Source of the DNA: Methanobacteriota archaeon
Lineage (GTDB): Archaea; Thermoplasmatota; Poseidoniia; Poseidoniales; Thalassarchaeaceae
Reading direction: 5' to 3'
Length of the DNA: 40,449 nt
NCBI GenBank assembly: GCA_002719615.1
Contig: PBHZ01000018.1
Span: 49,940 to 90,388 of the forward strand
In this document: in pieces, positions 1 through 9,179 of the stretch
Layout: the number at the start of each line of letters is the position of its first letter
Numbering within the stretch: position 1 is the first letter of the stretch
Program-made: the position numbers and the translations under genes
Notes under the pieces: model-generated
The model's input: only the letters and a program-made list of their open reading frames with translations
What the model was told of the DNA's origin: nothing
Database searches by the model: none

Positions 1-483
1 CCTGCAATAAATTGGCTTAGTTCATATTCATTATATCCTCCGTCGTTAGATCAATGGTATAGGGATAACATTAAGGCTGATTTCCCGGAAGTAAGGACTC
101 AAATAAGCTCACTTTTACAAGTAGAAGCAGAGTTACAAGAAATTGTTCAATTAGTTGGTTCTGACGCACTTCCAGTAGATCAACAACTAACTTTGGAAGT
201 TGCTCGTATGATTAGAGAATTTTTCTTACAGCAAAATGCATTCCATGATGTAGATACCTACAGTGATCTAAAACTGCAATATACAATGGCTAAAGCTATT
301 CTTTCATTCCAGGAAGAATCTAAGAAAGCACTCGCAGGTGGGTCAGCATTAGAAGATGTAGTAAATGTCCCTGCAAGGACGGATTTAATGAGAGGGAGAT
401 TTGAATCTGGTTATGAAGATCGAATAGAAGAAATGCTAGAAGAAATGACTAAACAAATTTCTAATACTATGGAGGCCAACTAA
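1..483 (+). CDS. atpA: A-type ATP synthase subunit A, C-terminal part (5' truncated by window edge)
   Basis: This is the last 160 residues of the catalytic A subunit of the archaeal A1Ao ATP synthase, a cytoplasmic rotary enzyme that couples ion flow to ATP synthesis. The frame is open from base 1, and the first codons read PAINWLSSYSLY, the motif that opens the C-terminal helical domain in A subunits. The P-loop lies upstream of the window. It is followed after 12 bases by atpB and then atpD, the standard A-B-D order of archaeal operons. The family call is firm; only the fragment is visible here. Confidence 0.95.
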   Translation, partial: PAINWLSSYSLYPPSLDQWYRDNIKADFPEVRTQISSLLQVEAELQEIVQLVGSDALPVDQQLTLEVARMIREFFLQQNAFHDVDTYSDLKLQYTMAKAILSFQEESKKALAGGSALEDVVNVPARTDLMRGRFESGYEDRIEEMLEEMTKQISNTMEAN

Positions 484-490
484 GGAGTGA
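484..490 (+). promoter_or_regulatory. Shine-Dalgarno site fixing the atpB start
   Basis: GGAGTGA lies directly after the atpA stop and five bases before ATG 496. The upstream in-frame GTG at 487 is part of this site, so ATG 496 is the better start for atpB. Confidence 0.7.
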
Positions 491-495
491 TAAAA

Positions 496-1881
496 ATGAC
501 TGGAAAAGAATATAGAACAATTACTGATGTAAAAGGACCTTTAGTGTTCTTGAATAAGACTGAACCTGTTGCCTTTGGAGAAATCGTTGAACTACGTCTC
601 TCCGATGGTACTATGAAAAATGGACAGGTTCTAGATACTTCTGATGATCAAGTTATTGTACAAGTTTTTGAAGGGACTGCTTCAATAGATAAACAAACAG
701 GTATCAAGTTTCTTGGAGATGTATTCAAATTACCTGTCAGTAAGGATATGATAGGCAGAATTTTGGATGGAGCAGGAAGGCCTAGGGATGGCGGACCATC
801 TATAGTTGCCGACGATATGGCAGATATTATCGGCGCTGCTATAAATCCCTACTCAAGACAAAGCCCATCTTCTTTTATCCAAACAGGGATATCGGCTATA
901 GATGCTTGTACTTCACTGGTAAGGGGGCAAAAATTGCCTATATTCAGTGCATCGGGATTGCCGCATAATGATATTGCACTACAAATTGCTAGGCAGGCAA
1001 AATTAGTGGATAGTGATGATGATTTCGTAGTAGTATTCTGTGCAATGGGAATTACAGCAGAAGAATACAATTTCTTCGTCCATGATTTAGAAAGAACAGG
1101 GGCTCTTGAAAATGCATGTTTGTTCGTCAATCTTGCAGACGACCCTGCTGTTGAGAGATTAATCACTCCTAGGTTGGCATTAACCGCTGCAGAATATCTA
1201 GCATTTGAGCATGATTATCATGTTTTAGTCATATATACAGACATGACAAACTATTGTGAATCACTACGTCAAATTGGCGCAGCACGTGAAGAAGTTCCAG
1301 GTAGACGAGGATATCCAGGTTACATGTATACAGATCTAGCAATGCTATATGAGCGTGCAGGATTAGTTAAAGGTAAGAAAGGATCAATTACTCAATTCCC
1401 TATATTGACAATGCCGGGAGATGATATTACTCATCCAATACCAGACCTTTCAGGATATATTACTGAAGGACAAATAGTAATTTCTCGTGAATTACATCAA
1501 AAAGGAATTTATCCTCCAATAAATGTTCTACCATCTCTATCTAGATTGATGAATGCAGGTATTGGAGATGGAAAGACACGTGAAGACCATAAATCAGTCT
1601 CTGACCAATTATATGCAGCATATGCCCAAGGGAGGGAGTTAAGAGGTTTGGTTGCAATTGTAGGTGAAGACGCTTTGAATGAACGAGATCTGCAATTACT
1701 CAAGTTTGCTGATATTTTTGAAAATCAATTCCTTAGACAAAGTAGAGATGAAGATCGATCCATAGGAGAGGGTACACTTGATTATGCATGGGAGCTACTT
1801 TCTAATATAGACACCAAATATCTCGTCCGTCTAGATCAAAAATGGATTGATAAATATCATCCAAATGAGAAGAAAAAATAA
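496..1881 (+). CDS. atpB: A-type ATP synthase subunit B
   Basis: This is the 461-residue non-catalytic nucleotide-binding B subunit that alternates with A in the A1 head. The N-terminal beta-barrel (EYRTITDVKGPLVF) is followed by the central domain. Where A has its P-loop, B carries SASGLPHN at residues 151-158, the family hallmark. MGITAEEYNFF (about 184-194) and PGRRGYPGYMYTDLA (about 268-282) are further signature motifs. Length is normal for the family. I start at ATG 496 rather than GTG 487 because a GGAGTGA ribosome site precedes it. It sits between atpA and atpD in one operon. Confidence 0.97.
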   Translation: MTGKEYRTITDVKGPLVFLNKTEPVAFGEIVELRLSDGTMKNGQVLDTSDDQVIVQVFEGTASIDKQTGIKFLGDVFKLPVSKDMIGRILDGAGRPRDGGPSIVADDMADIIGAAINPYSRQSPSSFIQTGISAIDACTSLVRGQKLPIFSASGLPHNDIALQIARQAKLVDSDDDFVVVFCAMGITAEEYNFFVHDLERTGALENACLFVNLADDPAVERLITPRLALTAAEYLAFEHDYHVLVIYTDMTNYCESLRQIGAAREEVPGRRGYPGYMYTDLAMLYERAGLVKGKKGSITQFPILTMPGDDITHPIPDLSGYITEGQIVISRELHQKGIYPPINVLPSLSRLMNAGIGDGKTREDHKSVSDQLYAAYAQGRELRGLVAIVGEDALNERDLQLLKFADIFENQFLRQSRDEDRSIGEGTLDYAWELLSNIDTKYLVRLDQKWIDKYHPNEKKK

Positions 1882-1910
1882 TTTTTTAAGAAATTTCGGA
1901 GATGAGATAG

Positions 1911-2528
1911 ATGGCACTAGATATTAAGCCCACAAGATCGGAATTAATCAATTTGAAACGTAGGATAAAGCAAACTTCCAGTGGATATAATCTTCTAAAA
2001 ATGAAAAGGGATGGTTTATTTTTTGAATTCAGGACTTTACTTGCTGAAATGATTGCTGCAAGGGAAGAACTCGTAGAAACATACAGAGACGCACTAAAAT
2101 CAATTGCACTGGCATCCTCAATCGAAGGAGGTTTAGCCGTAAAAAGTGCTGCAATAGCTGCAACAAATGGGCCAGAGGTAATGGTATCCAGGAGAAATAT
2201 AATGGGTGTTGTAGTCCCAAAGGTAGAAGGAACTAATCTAACTACTACTGTTGAAACGAGGCCTACTGGAATAATTGGGGGTTCTCCATATATCGATGAG
2301 TCAGCAGATTCCTATTCCATTTTAATAGCGAAAATTGTCAAAGCCGCAGAGATGGAAGCCACACTTAAGAGACTATTAGAAGAGATTGAAGCAACAAAGA
2401 GAAGAGTTAATGCTCTTGAATTTGTAGTAATTCCTGAGATGAAAGAAGCTCAGACCTTTATACAATTAAGATTAGAAGAAATGGAAAGGGAAGAAACCTT
2501 CAGACTAAAACGCTTTAAGAACAAGTGA
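1911..2528 (+). CDS. atpD: A-type ATP synthase subunit D (central stalk)
   Basis: This 205-residue protein is the coiled-coil central rotor shaft of the A1Ao ATPase. The N-terminus (IKPTRSELINLKRRI and then GYNLLKMKRDGL) is the conserved first helix of V/A-type subunit D. The C-terminal half is again a long charged helix (about residues 140-200), as expected for an antiparallel coiled coil. A GGAGATGA ribosome site precedes the ATG. It is the last recognisable ATPase gene here; the 75 bases after it contain no gene. Confidence 0.95.
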   Translation: MALDIKPTRSELINLKRRIKQTSSGYNLLKMKRDGLFFEFRTLLAEMIAAREELVETYRDALKSIALASSIEGGLAVKSAAIAATNGPEVMVSRRNIMGVVVPKVEGTNLTTTVETRPTGIIGGSPYIDESADSYSILIAKIVKAAEMEATLKRLLEEIEATKRRVNALEFVVIPEMKEAQTFIQLRLEEMEREETFRLKRFKNK

Positions 2529-2587
2529 TTAAAAATGTGATTATTCTAGTGAGAGGTATCTTATCAGTCAACATTGGCGGAGGATAT

Positions 2588-2595
2588 AAGGAGGT
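2588..2595 (+). promoter_or_regulatory. strong Shine-Dalgarno deciding the start at 2604
   Basis: AAGGAGGT is a near-perfect match to the archaeal anti-SD and lies 8 bases before ATG 2604. It rules out the in-frame TTG at 2574 as the start of the large membrane protein. Confidence 0.75.
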
Positions 2596-2603
2596 ATCTC
2601 ATA

Positions 2604-5015
2604 ATGAAAGCTCAACAATCTATATATCTTGATACTGAGACGTGGAGTAATCAGGAATTCACTGAAGTTATTGCTTCAAGGTATTTTATATTGGGCCAGG
2701 AAACTAATCAACAATCTTCATGGGAAGTTAGAAGCCCAAACGATATGGAAATTGATGAATGTTTAATTCTTCTCAATAATCATTTGGAGTCATTAGGGTT
2801 AATAGGCATATTGAGTGGCGAGGGAATGCCTGTACTGAGTATAATTAATTTACCAATTTCTCCAAGTGTTTCAAGCTCATTTCAGCAATTTCTAATTTGG
2901 ATACTCATGTCAATTTTTCTGACTATAGTTGGTGCTGAATGGCTTGGGTTGTATGATGTGGGCGATAGTATTCTCGATGGCAATACCATCCGTCAATCAT
3001 TATTTTATTTCACATTTCCAATAATCTTTTCTTTGTTGTTATGCAGTAATTTAAGATACTGGATGGCTAAAAATTATGACATTGATAGTGGCCATATAAT
3101 TCCCATAATATTTCCAATTCTTTATCCGACATGGCCTTTTGGTTTAACTGGTATTTTATCTCAAAAAAGAATAGATAAGATACCATTTCCAAATCGAAAA
3201 AAATTAGCCATTATTGAGTCTATACTACCAATATCTATATTTTTCTTGGGTGCTACTTTTACCATGATAGGACTCAGTATAACTTCGAATGAGCCGCCAG
3301 ATTTAGAAGACTCCCCTATAATATTTGATCTTAATCCATTTACTCAAACCTTTGCTTCTTTAATGTTTGAAAATTATGAATTAAAATTACAATGGTTACA
3401 CCCTATTGGAATAGCAGGAATAGGACTTTCTATGATTGGTTGGATTCTTTTATTACCTATTCCAGGTTTTCCTGGTGATAGATTATTATATTCGATTTTC
3501 GGAACTTCTGAAATGTCTAAGGGGAACCTACAAACTTCTTTATTTATCATATCTCTTGTAATTATGATGTTCACTTTTGCCTTTGTTAATTATTTACCTT
3601 GGCTATTCTTGATTGCTTTTTCTACTTGGCAGCGTTTTAGCCCCGAGAATAGTATTATTCCATTTATAGTAAACCAGAGTACTGAACTAAGTAACAACTT
3701 TAAATCCAAAATCACTATTCTACTAATTTCTGTGATGATTATTGGATTTCCAGGGCTTGCTCCCATCACAACTTTGGAAGAATACGATTCTGGATTATCA
3801 ACAAGCAATTGGGAAACAGACTTGGAAATTCCTCAATTCGGAGAGGGAAATATTACTTTGGACCTCCGTCCAAAGGGAATTTTGCCTGTTTCTGGATTTT
3901 TACAATTTAGTATTGAAGGAAGTCATTCAGAGAATTGGGAAATAAACTCCACTTGTGAATTGTCCAATTTATGTCATTTCAGTAACATAACACAAAATAA
4001 TAACCAATTAATAAAAATATTGATACATGCGCCGGATTATTCCTTCGAAGAAAAATTTTATCTTAGAATAATTATTGATGTAAATGGTTATGAAGAAGAA
4101 CATATGGTTTTTTTATACAATAATTTATACTCAGGCCCAACAGATGTATTCTGGGAAATTTCTGAAAATACTAATAATCCTAAAATTTGCACAAAATTAA
4201 ATATCATCTCAGGCGATCAAGGTAATTTGTCTTTGACAAATCCCTTTTGGAACTTCGTAAACTCTTCAATTGTTAATGAAGAATTCAGTGAGTTATGTTT
4301 AATCGGTCATGAGGGGGCTTTATTCTCTTCAAATGATGTTGATCAACAATTCCGTCGGTATGGCCCGACGATTCAATTTATTAGAGAAAATAATACTACA
4401 CTTGAGTGGTTAATGCCAATAGAAAATACTGAACCTATTGTGTATGTTTCTGATGCTGAGTGGACAATTCCTTTTTGGCTAAATTCAGGAAATAATCAAT
4501 ACTCTATTATTTATGGTTCTGAGAATCCATCCTTTTGTAAGTCTAGTGATATAGTAACAGAAGTAGGTTCAAACTGGACTTTACCTTTGGAAGAATATAC
4601 TCCAATAAAATTCTCAAAAGGTGAAATAGTTAATGGAACAATAATTATTCCTTCTTCTGGTTGGATAATGATATGTGATGGTATTATACCAATTCATAAG
4701 TATATCATTGAAGAAGGATTGGACGTTATAATCAATCCAGGCTCAATTAATAATAGAATTACTAATAAATCGTTTACGGCATATAATAGAGAAAATTTCT
4801 CAATCCCAGTCTCGGTAGAATTGTATGGCGATTCAGTTAATGTTGGTGCCTGGGAAGAATACTATGTGCCAAATAATATCGATCCTTTTGGTGAAATAGA
4901 GATAATATTGGATGAAGAATTTAATAATTCTTTGTTCTATGTATCATGGATTTCTATTGATAATAATAATTTGATAATACACAATTCTGTAAGGTGTCCA
5001 GTAAACGGGTGTTAA
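2604..5015 (+). CDS. Site-2-protease-like membrane protein lacking catalytic motifs, with large C-terminal ectodomain
   Basis: 803 residues. Residues 1-95 resemble the small N-terminal domain of EGY-type site-2 proteases. About six hydrophobic helices follow (95-390) in the same order as in that family, including a PFPNRK segment matching the usual PIPNRK and HPIGIAGIGLS at 266, matching the helix before the LDGGH motif. The position of the zinc motif HExxH reads CSNLR at 147-151, and LDGGH reads GFPGDR at 288-293. Zinc-binding residues therefore appear lost, and the protein is inferred to be a pseudoprotease. From about residue 395 there are 400 residues of polar, beta-rich sequence with many N-x-S/T sequons and scattered cysteines, probably outside the cell. 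A perfect ribosome site supports ATG 2604. The family link is by eye; the role is unknown, possibly scaffolding or inhibition. Confidence 0.6.
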   Translation: MKAQQSIYLDTETWSNQEFTEVIASRYFILGQETNQQSSWEVRSPNDMEIDECLILLNNHLESLGLIGILSGEGMPVLSIINLPISPSVSSSFQQFLIWILMSIFLTIVGAEWLGLYDVGDSILDGNTIRQSLFYFTFPIIFSLLLCSNLRYWMAKNYDIDSGHIIPIIFPILYPTWPFGLTGILSQKRIDKIPFPNRKKLAIIESILPISIFFLGATFTMIGLSITSNEPPDLEDSPIIFDLNPFTQTFASLMFENYELKLQWLHPIGIAGIGLSMIGWILLLPIPGFPGDRLLYSIFGTSEMSKGNLQTSLFIISLVIMMFTFAFVNYLPWLFLIAFSTWQRFSPENSIIPFIVNQSTELSNNFKSKITILLISVMIIGFPGLAPITTLEEYDSGLSTSNWETDLEIPQFGEGNITLDLRPKGILPVSGFLQFSIEGSHSENWEINSTCELSNLCHFSNITQNNNQLIKILIHAPDYSFEEKFYLRIIIDVNGYEEEHMVFLYNNLYSGPTDVFWEISENTNNPKICTKLNIISGDQGNLSLTNPFWNFVNSSIVNEEFSELCLIGHEGALFSSNDVDQQFRRYGPTIQFIRENNTTLEWLMPIENTEPIVYVSDAEWTIPFWLNSGNNQYSIIYGSENPSFCKSSDIVTEVGSNWTLPLEEYTPIKFSKGEIVNGTIIIPSSGWIMICDGIIPIHKYIIEEGLDVIINPGSINNRITNKSFTAYNRENFSIPVSVELYGDSVNVGAWEEYYVPNNIDPFGEIEIILDEEFNNSLFYVSWISIDNNNLIIHNSVRCPVNGC

Positions 5016-5017
5016 TA

Positions 5018-5968
5018 TTGAGGATTGCAATTTTAGGCATTGGTTCTATTGGTGGAATGTTGCTTGGAGCTCTAGCTGATTCAGATGCCGAATTAATAGC
5101 GGTATCTAGAGGCTATATGGCATCACAAATTTCAGAAAGAGGATTAACATTAAACACTCCAGAAGGGACAGTTGAGCATTTTCCTTCTGAATTATTTACA
5201 GTAATTGATAGCGAATCTGTCCCTATACCTATTCATTTGGCTAATTCTTGCGATTTCACATTAATTTGTGGGAAAAGCCACTCTACTCCCATACTTGCCC
5301 AACTAGCATCTGAATTATTATCCAAAAAAGGAATTGCCATAAGCCTACAAAATGGTCTCGGTCATTCTGAATATCTTTCAAAAAAAATTGGGCAAGGTAA
5401 CGTATTGGGTTGTACTATAACTCATGGTGCTTGGAGAGATGTTAATTCTGTACATTGGGCAGGAAGGGGAAACATAATTCTTGGATCATTGGAAGGCAAA
5501 TCCCCATCCCCTAAAATTAACGATTTTATTTCGTTGTTAGAATCCTCAAACCTCTCTCCAAGTTGGAGTGAAGATATCCACAAGGAAATTTGGATTAAGT
5601 TATTAATAAACATAGCAATAAATCCAATTTGTGCCATAACGAGTTTAAGAAACGGAGAAATTTTACTTCGAAATAATATTTGGGAACAATCTTGCTCAAC
5701 TATGTTAGAAGCATCAATAATTGCTAACTCATTGGGAATTGATATAGATAGTGACGATTTAGTTTCTAAGTTAAAATCAGTTATTAAATCGACTAGAACA
5801 AATCGTTGTTCAATGTTACAAGATATAATGAATGGTAAAAAAACAGAAATCGATTCACTGTGTGGAGAAATAGTTTCTAAGGGAGAGTCTCTAGGAATCC
5901 CGACTCCTTTGAATACAATGCTATATGCGTTGATAAAGGGAATTGAGGATAACACAGAAGTCGAATAG
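5018..5968 (+). CDS. panE: 2-dehydropantoate 2-reductase (ketopantoate reductase) family
   Basis: NADPH-dependent reduction of ketopantoate to pantoate, a step in coenzyme A synthesis. The N-terminus (RIAILGIGSIGG) is the Rossmann GxGxxG. KLLINIAINPICA (middle) contains the Lys and Asn typical of the active site, and SMLQDIMNGKKTEID is the C-terminal family motif. About 316 residues, normal length. I choose TTG 5018, which puts the start directly before the Rossmann strand; an in-frame GTG at 4994 overlaps the previous gene and has no ribosome site. It follows the pseudoprotease closely and ends 10 bases from convergent fpg. Archaeal CoA synthesis is also represented by the coaD fusion at 27114. 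Paralogues in this family can reduce other 2-oxo acids. Confidence 0.85.
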   Translation: MRIAILGIGSIGGMLLGALADSDAELIAVSRGYMASQISERGLTLNTPEGTVEHFPSELFTVIDSESVPIPIHLANSCDFTLICGKSHSTPILAQLASELLSKKGIAISLQNGLGHSEYLSKKIGQGNVLGCTITHGAWRDVNSVHWAGRGNIILGSLEGKSPSPKINDFISLLESSNLSPSWSEDIHKEIWIKLLINIAINPICAITSLRNGEILLRNNIWEQSCSTMLEASIIANSLGIDIDSDDLVSKLKSVIKSTRTNRCSMLQDIMNGKKTEIDSLCGEIVSKGESLGIPTPLNTMLYALIKGIEDNTEVE

Positions 5969-5978
5969 TTTAATTTTA

Positions 5979-6869
5979 TCATTTTTGACATTTTGGACAG
6001 AAAAATGTTGATCTATTTGACTGAATAATTCTTTTTATTATGCCATTACATGATTCCTTGAGACAGCCTTCTCCTTCTCTGCCATATGCCACAAATGAGT
6101 TAGGAAAATAGCCCAATGCATCATCCCCGTCAACTCCTCTAAAATCTTGTAGCGTCGAACCTCCTGCATCTATCGCTTCTATCATAACTGCATGAATTTC
6201 AAAAACTAATTTCTTTATTCTTTTATCTATTCCATTCTTCTTAACTAAAGTTTCAGCCTTTCTTTTTGGTGATATTCCTGCCCGGTTAAGTATCTCACAA
6301 ACGTAAATATTTCCTAAACCTGCGATTATCTTCTGATCGAGTAAGGCATTTTTTATGGACATTTTTCTTTTTAATTTATCAGAAAGAATTTCAGGGGTCA
6401 GTGAATCAGGCATAGGCTCAGGTCCAATATTTTTCAATAATTTATGCTCATTTTGTTTTTTAGTGTCAAAAATATCCATAATCCCAAATCTTCTATGATC
6501 CGAATAAACTCCCTTTCCTCCATCATCAAGATGAATCACCACCCAATCATGAGGGCCTTCTCCACTACCTATTTCGGCTCCATAATTAAACCTTCCAGGA
6601 ACTCCTTTTTTGCCATCTCCTAGTAGTGTCCATCTACCACTCATTCCTAAGTGACACAGCCAAGTTATTCCTTCTGAAAGCCTAATCAACAAATATTTCG
6701 CTCTTCTTTCAATTTTCAATATCTTCTTCCCTTTCATAATTTCGTCAAATCTATGAGGGAAAGGAAAACGTAAATCTTTTCTTCTTAACTCTACGTCGAC
6801 TATGACTCTATCTTTCAAATGATTTTCAAGCCCTTTTCGCACAGTTTCGACTTCTGGCAACTCTGGCAT
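5979..6869 (-). CDS. mutM: Formamidopyrimidine-DNA glycosylase
   Basis: Base-excision repair enzyme that removes oxidised purines and nicks the DNA by beta,delta-elimination. The protein starts MPELPEVETV: after Met removal, Pro-1 is the catalytic nucleophile and Glu-2 the acid. GLGNIYVCE (about residue 185) is the conserved H2TH-region motif. The C-terminal zinc finger is present as C-x4-C then C-P-K-C; the first pair has four residues between the cysteines where two is usual. 296 residues, slightly longer than bacterial Fpg. Fpg is rare in archaea, and transfer from bacteria is a reasonable inference. Confidence 0.93.
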   Translation of the reverse strand: MPELPEVETVRKGLENHLKDRVIVDVELRRKDLRFPFPHRFDEIMKGKKILKIERRAKYLLIRLSEGITWLCHLGMSGRWTLLGDGKKGVPGRFNYGAEIGSGEGPHDWVVIHLDDGGKGVYSDHRRFGIMDIFDTKKQNEHKLLKNIGPEPMPDSLTPEILSDKLKRKMSIKNALLDQKIIAGLGNIYVCEILNRAGISPKRKAETLVKKNGIDKRIKKLVFEIHAVMIEAIDAGGSTLQDFRGVDGDDALGYFPNSFVAYGREGEGCLKESCNGIIKRIIQSNRSTFFCPKCQK

Positions 6870-6906
6870 ATTTTGCCGTAATAGTACTACTCAATGATTA
6901 TAACTG

Positions 6907-7617
6907 TTAATCAATGCACTTCATTTTACAATAAAATAATACATGTTGTTCTTCTAGGCCTTTCAAATCAATTTTTTCGATAACATTTAGATTAGAGTTC
7001 ATTAGTATTTCTTCGGCCTTTTCAAATTTTATTTCCAGACTCCCGTCCGCTGCTCTTTCACTGGCTCCTTTGAGGCTAAGAAGACCAATCCCATTATTTT
7101 TTAGAAAACTTTCGGCTATTTTTACAAATGTTTTTGCTTGATCAGATATACTTAAGTCCTGATGTATCCAATCCACTTTTTTATATATGAAAGGTGATAT
7201 TTGTGCGATATCTCTTGCATCTGCAAGGACAGGGACTATGCCGGGCCTTATTTCAGATAATTTCACCAGTTCTCTCATCATTCTCGAAGAGATGTCAACG
7301 GCTATTATTTGCCCTTTATGATGATTCCCAGATCCACACACGCAATCATGAATATGGCTAACTGTTCCTCCCGTTGAAGATCCTAGATAAAGACAATCAT
7401 TACCAGGTTGTGGAATGATTTTTGCAGGATCAAATTTTGTTCTAAGTAAAGAAGCAGCAATTTTTGATTTAGTAGGATCCCAAATACGCCATTCATTTTT
7501 CCCATCTTTTTTTCGACGTTCCTTTCGTACCGAAATTCCTTTTACAGCGTTTCTAGTCCATATATTCCTCCCTTCTTTTCTCACACCCCATCCTAATGAG
7601 ATAATTTTTCGCTTCAT
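6907..7617 (-). CDS. flpA: Fibrillarin-like 2'-O-methyltransferase
   Basis: SAM-dependent methyltransferase of the box C/D sRNP, which methylates rRNA and tRNA riboses at sites chosen by guide RNAs. EWRIWDPTKSKIAASLL and YLGSSTGGTVSHIHD (about residues 96-110) are fibrillarin signatures, the latter being the SAM loop. VDWIHQDLS carries the usual Asp region. 236 residues. It lies four bases after the Nop5 gene with an AAGGAA ribosome site between them, the usual Nop5-fibrillarin operon. An odd detail is a CVCG insert (about 113-116) between the SAM loop and the next strand. Confidence 0.95.
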   Translation of the reverse strand: MKRKIISLGWGVRKEGRNIWTRNAVKGISVRKERRKKDGKNEWRIWDPTKSKIAASLLRTKFDPAKIIPQPGNDCLYLGSSTGGTVSHIHDCVCGSGNHHKGQIIAVDISSRMMRELVKLSEIRPGIVPVLADARDIAQISPFIYKKVDWIHQDLSISDQAKTFVKIAESFLKNNGIGLLSLKGASERAADGSLEIKFEKAEEILMNSNLNVIEKIDLKGLEEQHVLFYCKMKCID

Positions 7618-7621
7618 AATT

Positions 7622-8671
7622 TCATTTCCTTATGGGCGGTTTCGGAAACTTGCTGATTATTTTTTCAATATCACTGTTAATCTTGGAGATTTCTTTGTCT
7701 CCCCAGGGGATTCCTCCAAAATGGTCAATTCTAGTGGCAATACTTGCCTTTCCAGCAATAAATCTGGCTACCTTTCCTCTCACCCATCTTGGAGATTTTC
7801 CCACTTGAGGTAATGAAAATAATATCGATCCATGCTTAGGTGGAGATGCTCCCTTTCTATGCGCTGCCATCGCAGCATGTGCACCTAGTACCTGCAACGA
7901 ACCTGATGGCATCCTAGCTAATCTCTCCCTACTTCCAGCCAAAACTAGTAACTTCGATGCATTCAAGGGGCCTATTAAAGATGAAAGAGTTGGCATATAA
8001 TCTAGAGTAAGTATTCTTATCGCATCTTCATGTTGCCTCATTCTTTGTGTCAAATCAACCGCTAATTCGCAATGTTTTTTCAGTGATTTCCATTCAACTT
8101 CTGAAGGGGAAAATAATGGCTGAGTTGTTTCCATAAGATTTGCAGCCGAAGATATAGATTCCGATTTAACGATGGAGTTGATAATTTCTTTCCGATTAGT
8201 ATCCAAATTTATTTCTGTCAAGAATAATCCAACCCATTCGATACATCTGGATTCACTCGTAGTCCAAGTAGATCTAATTTCATTTGCCGATGAAACCAAC
8301 ATGTCTAATCTTTTATCTAAATCTCCTGAAGATTCAGCAATCTTTAATTTTGTCATTTTGATGGCTGCTTCGTCAAACATTTTCTGTTGATCTTCATCAT
8401 ATGGAGGCCAATTAATATCATCTAAATGACCTTCTGGACAGACTTCAACATCATCAAATCTTTCATATAAAATTCTTGCCTCTGGACTCATTCTACCCTT
8501 TTGTAACAACAATAATCGTCTTACCAAATTTGGAACTGTTACATCTGATGTCCAATATATTTCATCAATAACCATCCCTTCATCATTAATTAGACGAGAT
8601 AATCTCCAATCATAACTGATTCGCACATACCTCCGAGGAGTTATGTCGCTTGAACAGTACGGAAGAATCAT
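7622..8671 (-). CDS. Nop5/Nop58-family box C/D RNP protein
   Basis: Scaffold that binds fibrillarin and the L7Ae-guide RNA complex. The C-terminal Nop domain is clear: LLVLAGSRERLARMPSG, then LQVLGAHAAMAAH and a segment ending ARFIAGKASIATRID. The middle is a helical coiled-coil region. I start at ATG 8671; a TTG at 8701 would add ten residues but sits 11 bases from the divergent crcB start. The 349-residue protein lacks the lysine-rich tail found on many archaeal Nop5 proteins and ends PKPPIRK. It is co-transcribed with fibrillarin. Confidence 0.93.
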   Translation of the reverse strand: MILPYCSSDITPRRYVRISYDWRLSRLINDEGMVIDEIYWTSDVTVPNLVRRLLLLQKGRMSPEARILYERFDDVEVCPEGHLDDINWPPYDEDQQKMFDEAAIKMTKLKIAESSGDLDKRLDMLVSSANEIRSTWTTSESRCIEWVGLFLTEINLDTNRKEIINSIVKSESISSAANLMETTQPLFSPSEVEWKSLKKHCELAVDLTQRMRQHEDAIRILTLDYMPTLSSLIGPLNASKLLVLAGSRERLARMPSGSLQVLGAHAAMAAHRKGASPPKHGSILFSLPQVGKSPRWVRGKVARFIAGKASIATRIDHFGGIPWGDKEISKINSDIEKIISKFPKPPIRK

Positions 8672-8712
8672 GTTCACGAAGTAATGAATAATGAATACCA
8701 ATTAGGCCAATT

Positions 8713-9087
8713 ATGGATATTAAACTTGTTGGGATTGTAGCATGCGGTGGGGCATTAGGAGCTGTATTGAGATATTCAATTTCCTCCTTATTTCCAGGGT
8801 ATTACGGAATTTCGAATACTATCGTAATCAATTTAATTGGTTCTTTATTCCTCGGTATCCTATTCGGTGCAATTTCAGCCGGTTTGGATATTAGTGAAGA
8901 AACAATACTTCTGATTGGAACAGGATTTTTAGGGGCTTTCACGACAATGTCGACCTTTGCTCTGGAAAGCATAGAGTTGATACAAGAAAATCAATTCATG
9001 GCTATTATGTATATATTTATTTCTGTTTTCGGGAGTATATTTCTCGCATGGGGCGGATATTCTGTAATCATTAATATTATGCAATAG
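8713..9087 (+). CDS. crcB: Fluoride channel Fluc/CrcB
   Basis: Small membrane protein (124 residues, four helices) that works as a dual-topology dimer exporting fluoride. GGALGAVLRY at the N-terminus, VINLIGSLFLG in helix 2 and GFLGAFTTMSTF in helix 3 are the diagnostic motifs, including the conserved Asn, the Phe-box region and the central Na+-site break. It is divergent from Nop5 with 41 bases between starts. That gap is too short for a fluoride riboswitch, and none was seen. Confidence 0.93.
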   Translation: MDIKLVGIVACGGALGAVLRYSISSLFPGYYGISNTIVINLIGSLFLGILFGAISAGLDISEETILLIGTGFLGAFTTMSTFALESIELIQENQFMAIMYIFISVFGSIFLAWGGYSVIINIMQ

Positions 9088-9179
9088 ACTACCAAAAATG
9101 GTACTTCTAATAGAATCATTGAATAGTAATCATATTGACCGATATATGGCCTTAGTAATATAAAGGAGTACAGATTTAG

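Noticed and set aside
849..1166. Antisense open frame within atpB
   Set aside because: It lies wholly within a well-supported gene and has no ribosome site or family motif.
5422..5991. Long antisense frame over panE
   Set aside because: It overlaps panE on the opposite strand and lacks protein-like motifs.
8672..8712. Fluoride riboswitch upstream of crcB
   Set aside because: The gap is 41 bases and lacks the conserved pseudoknot sequences.
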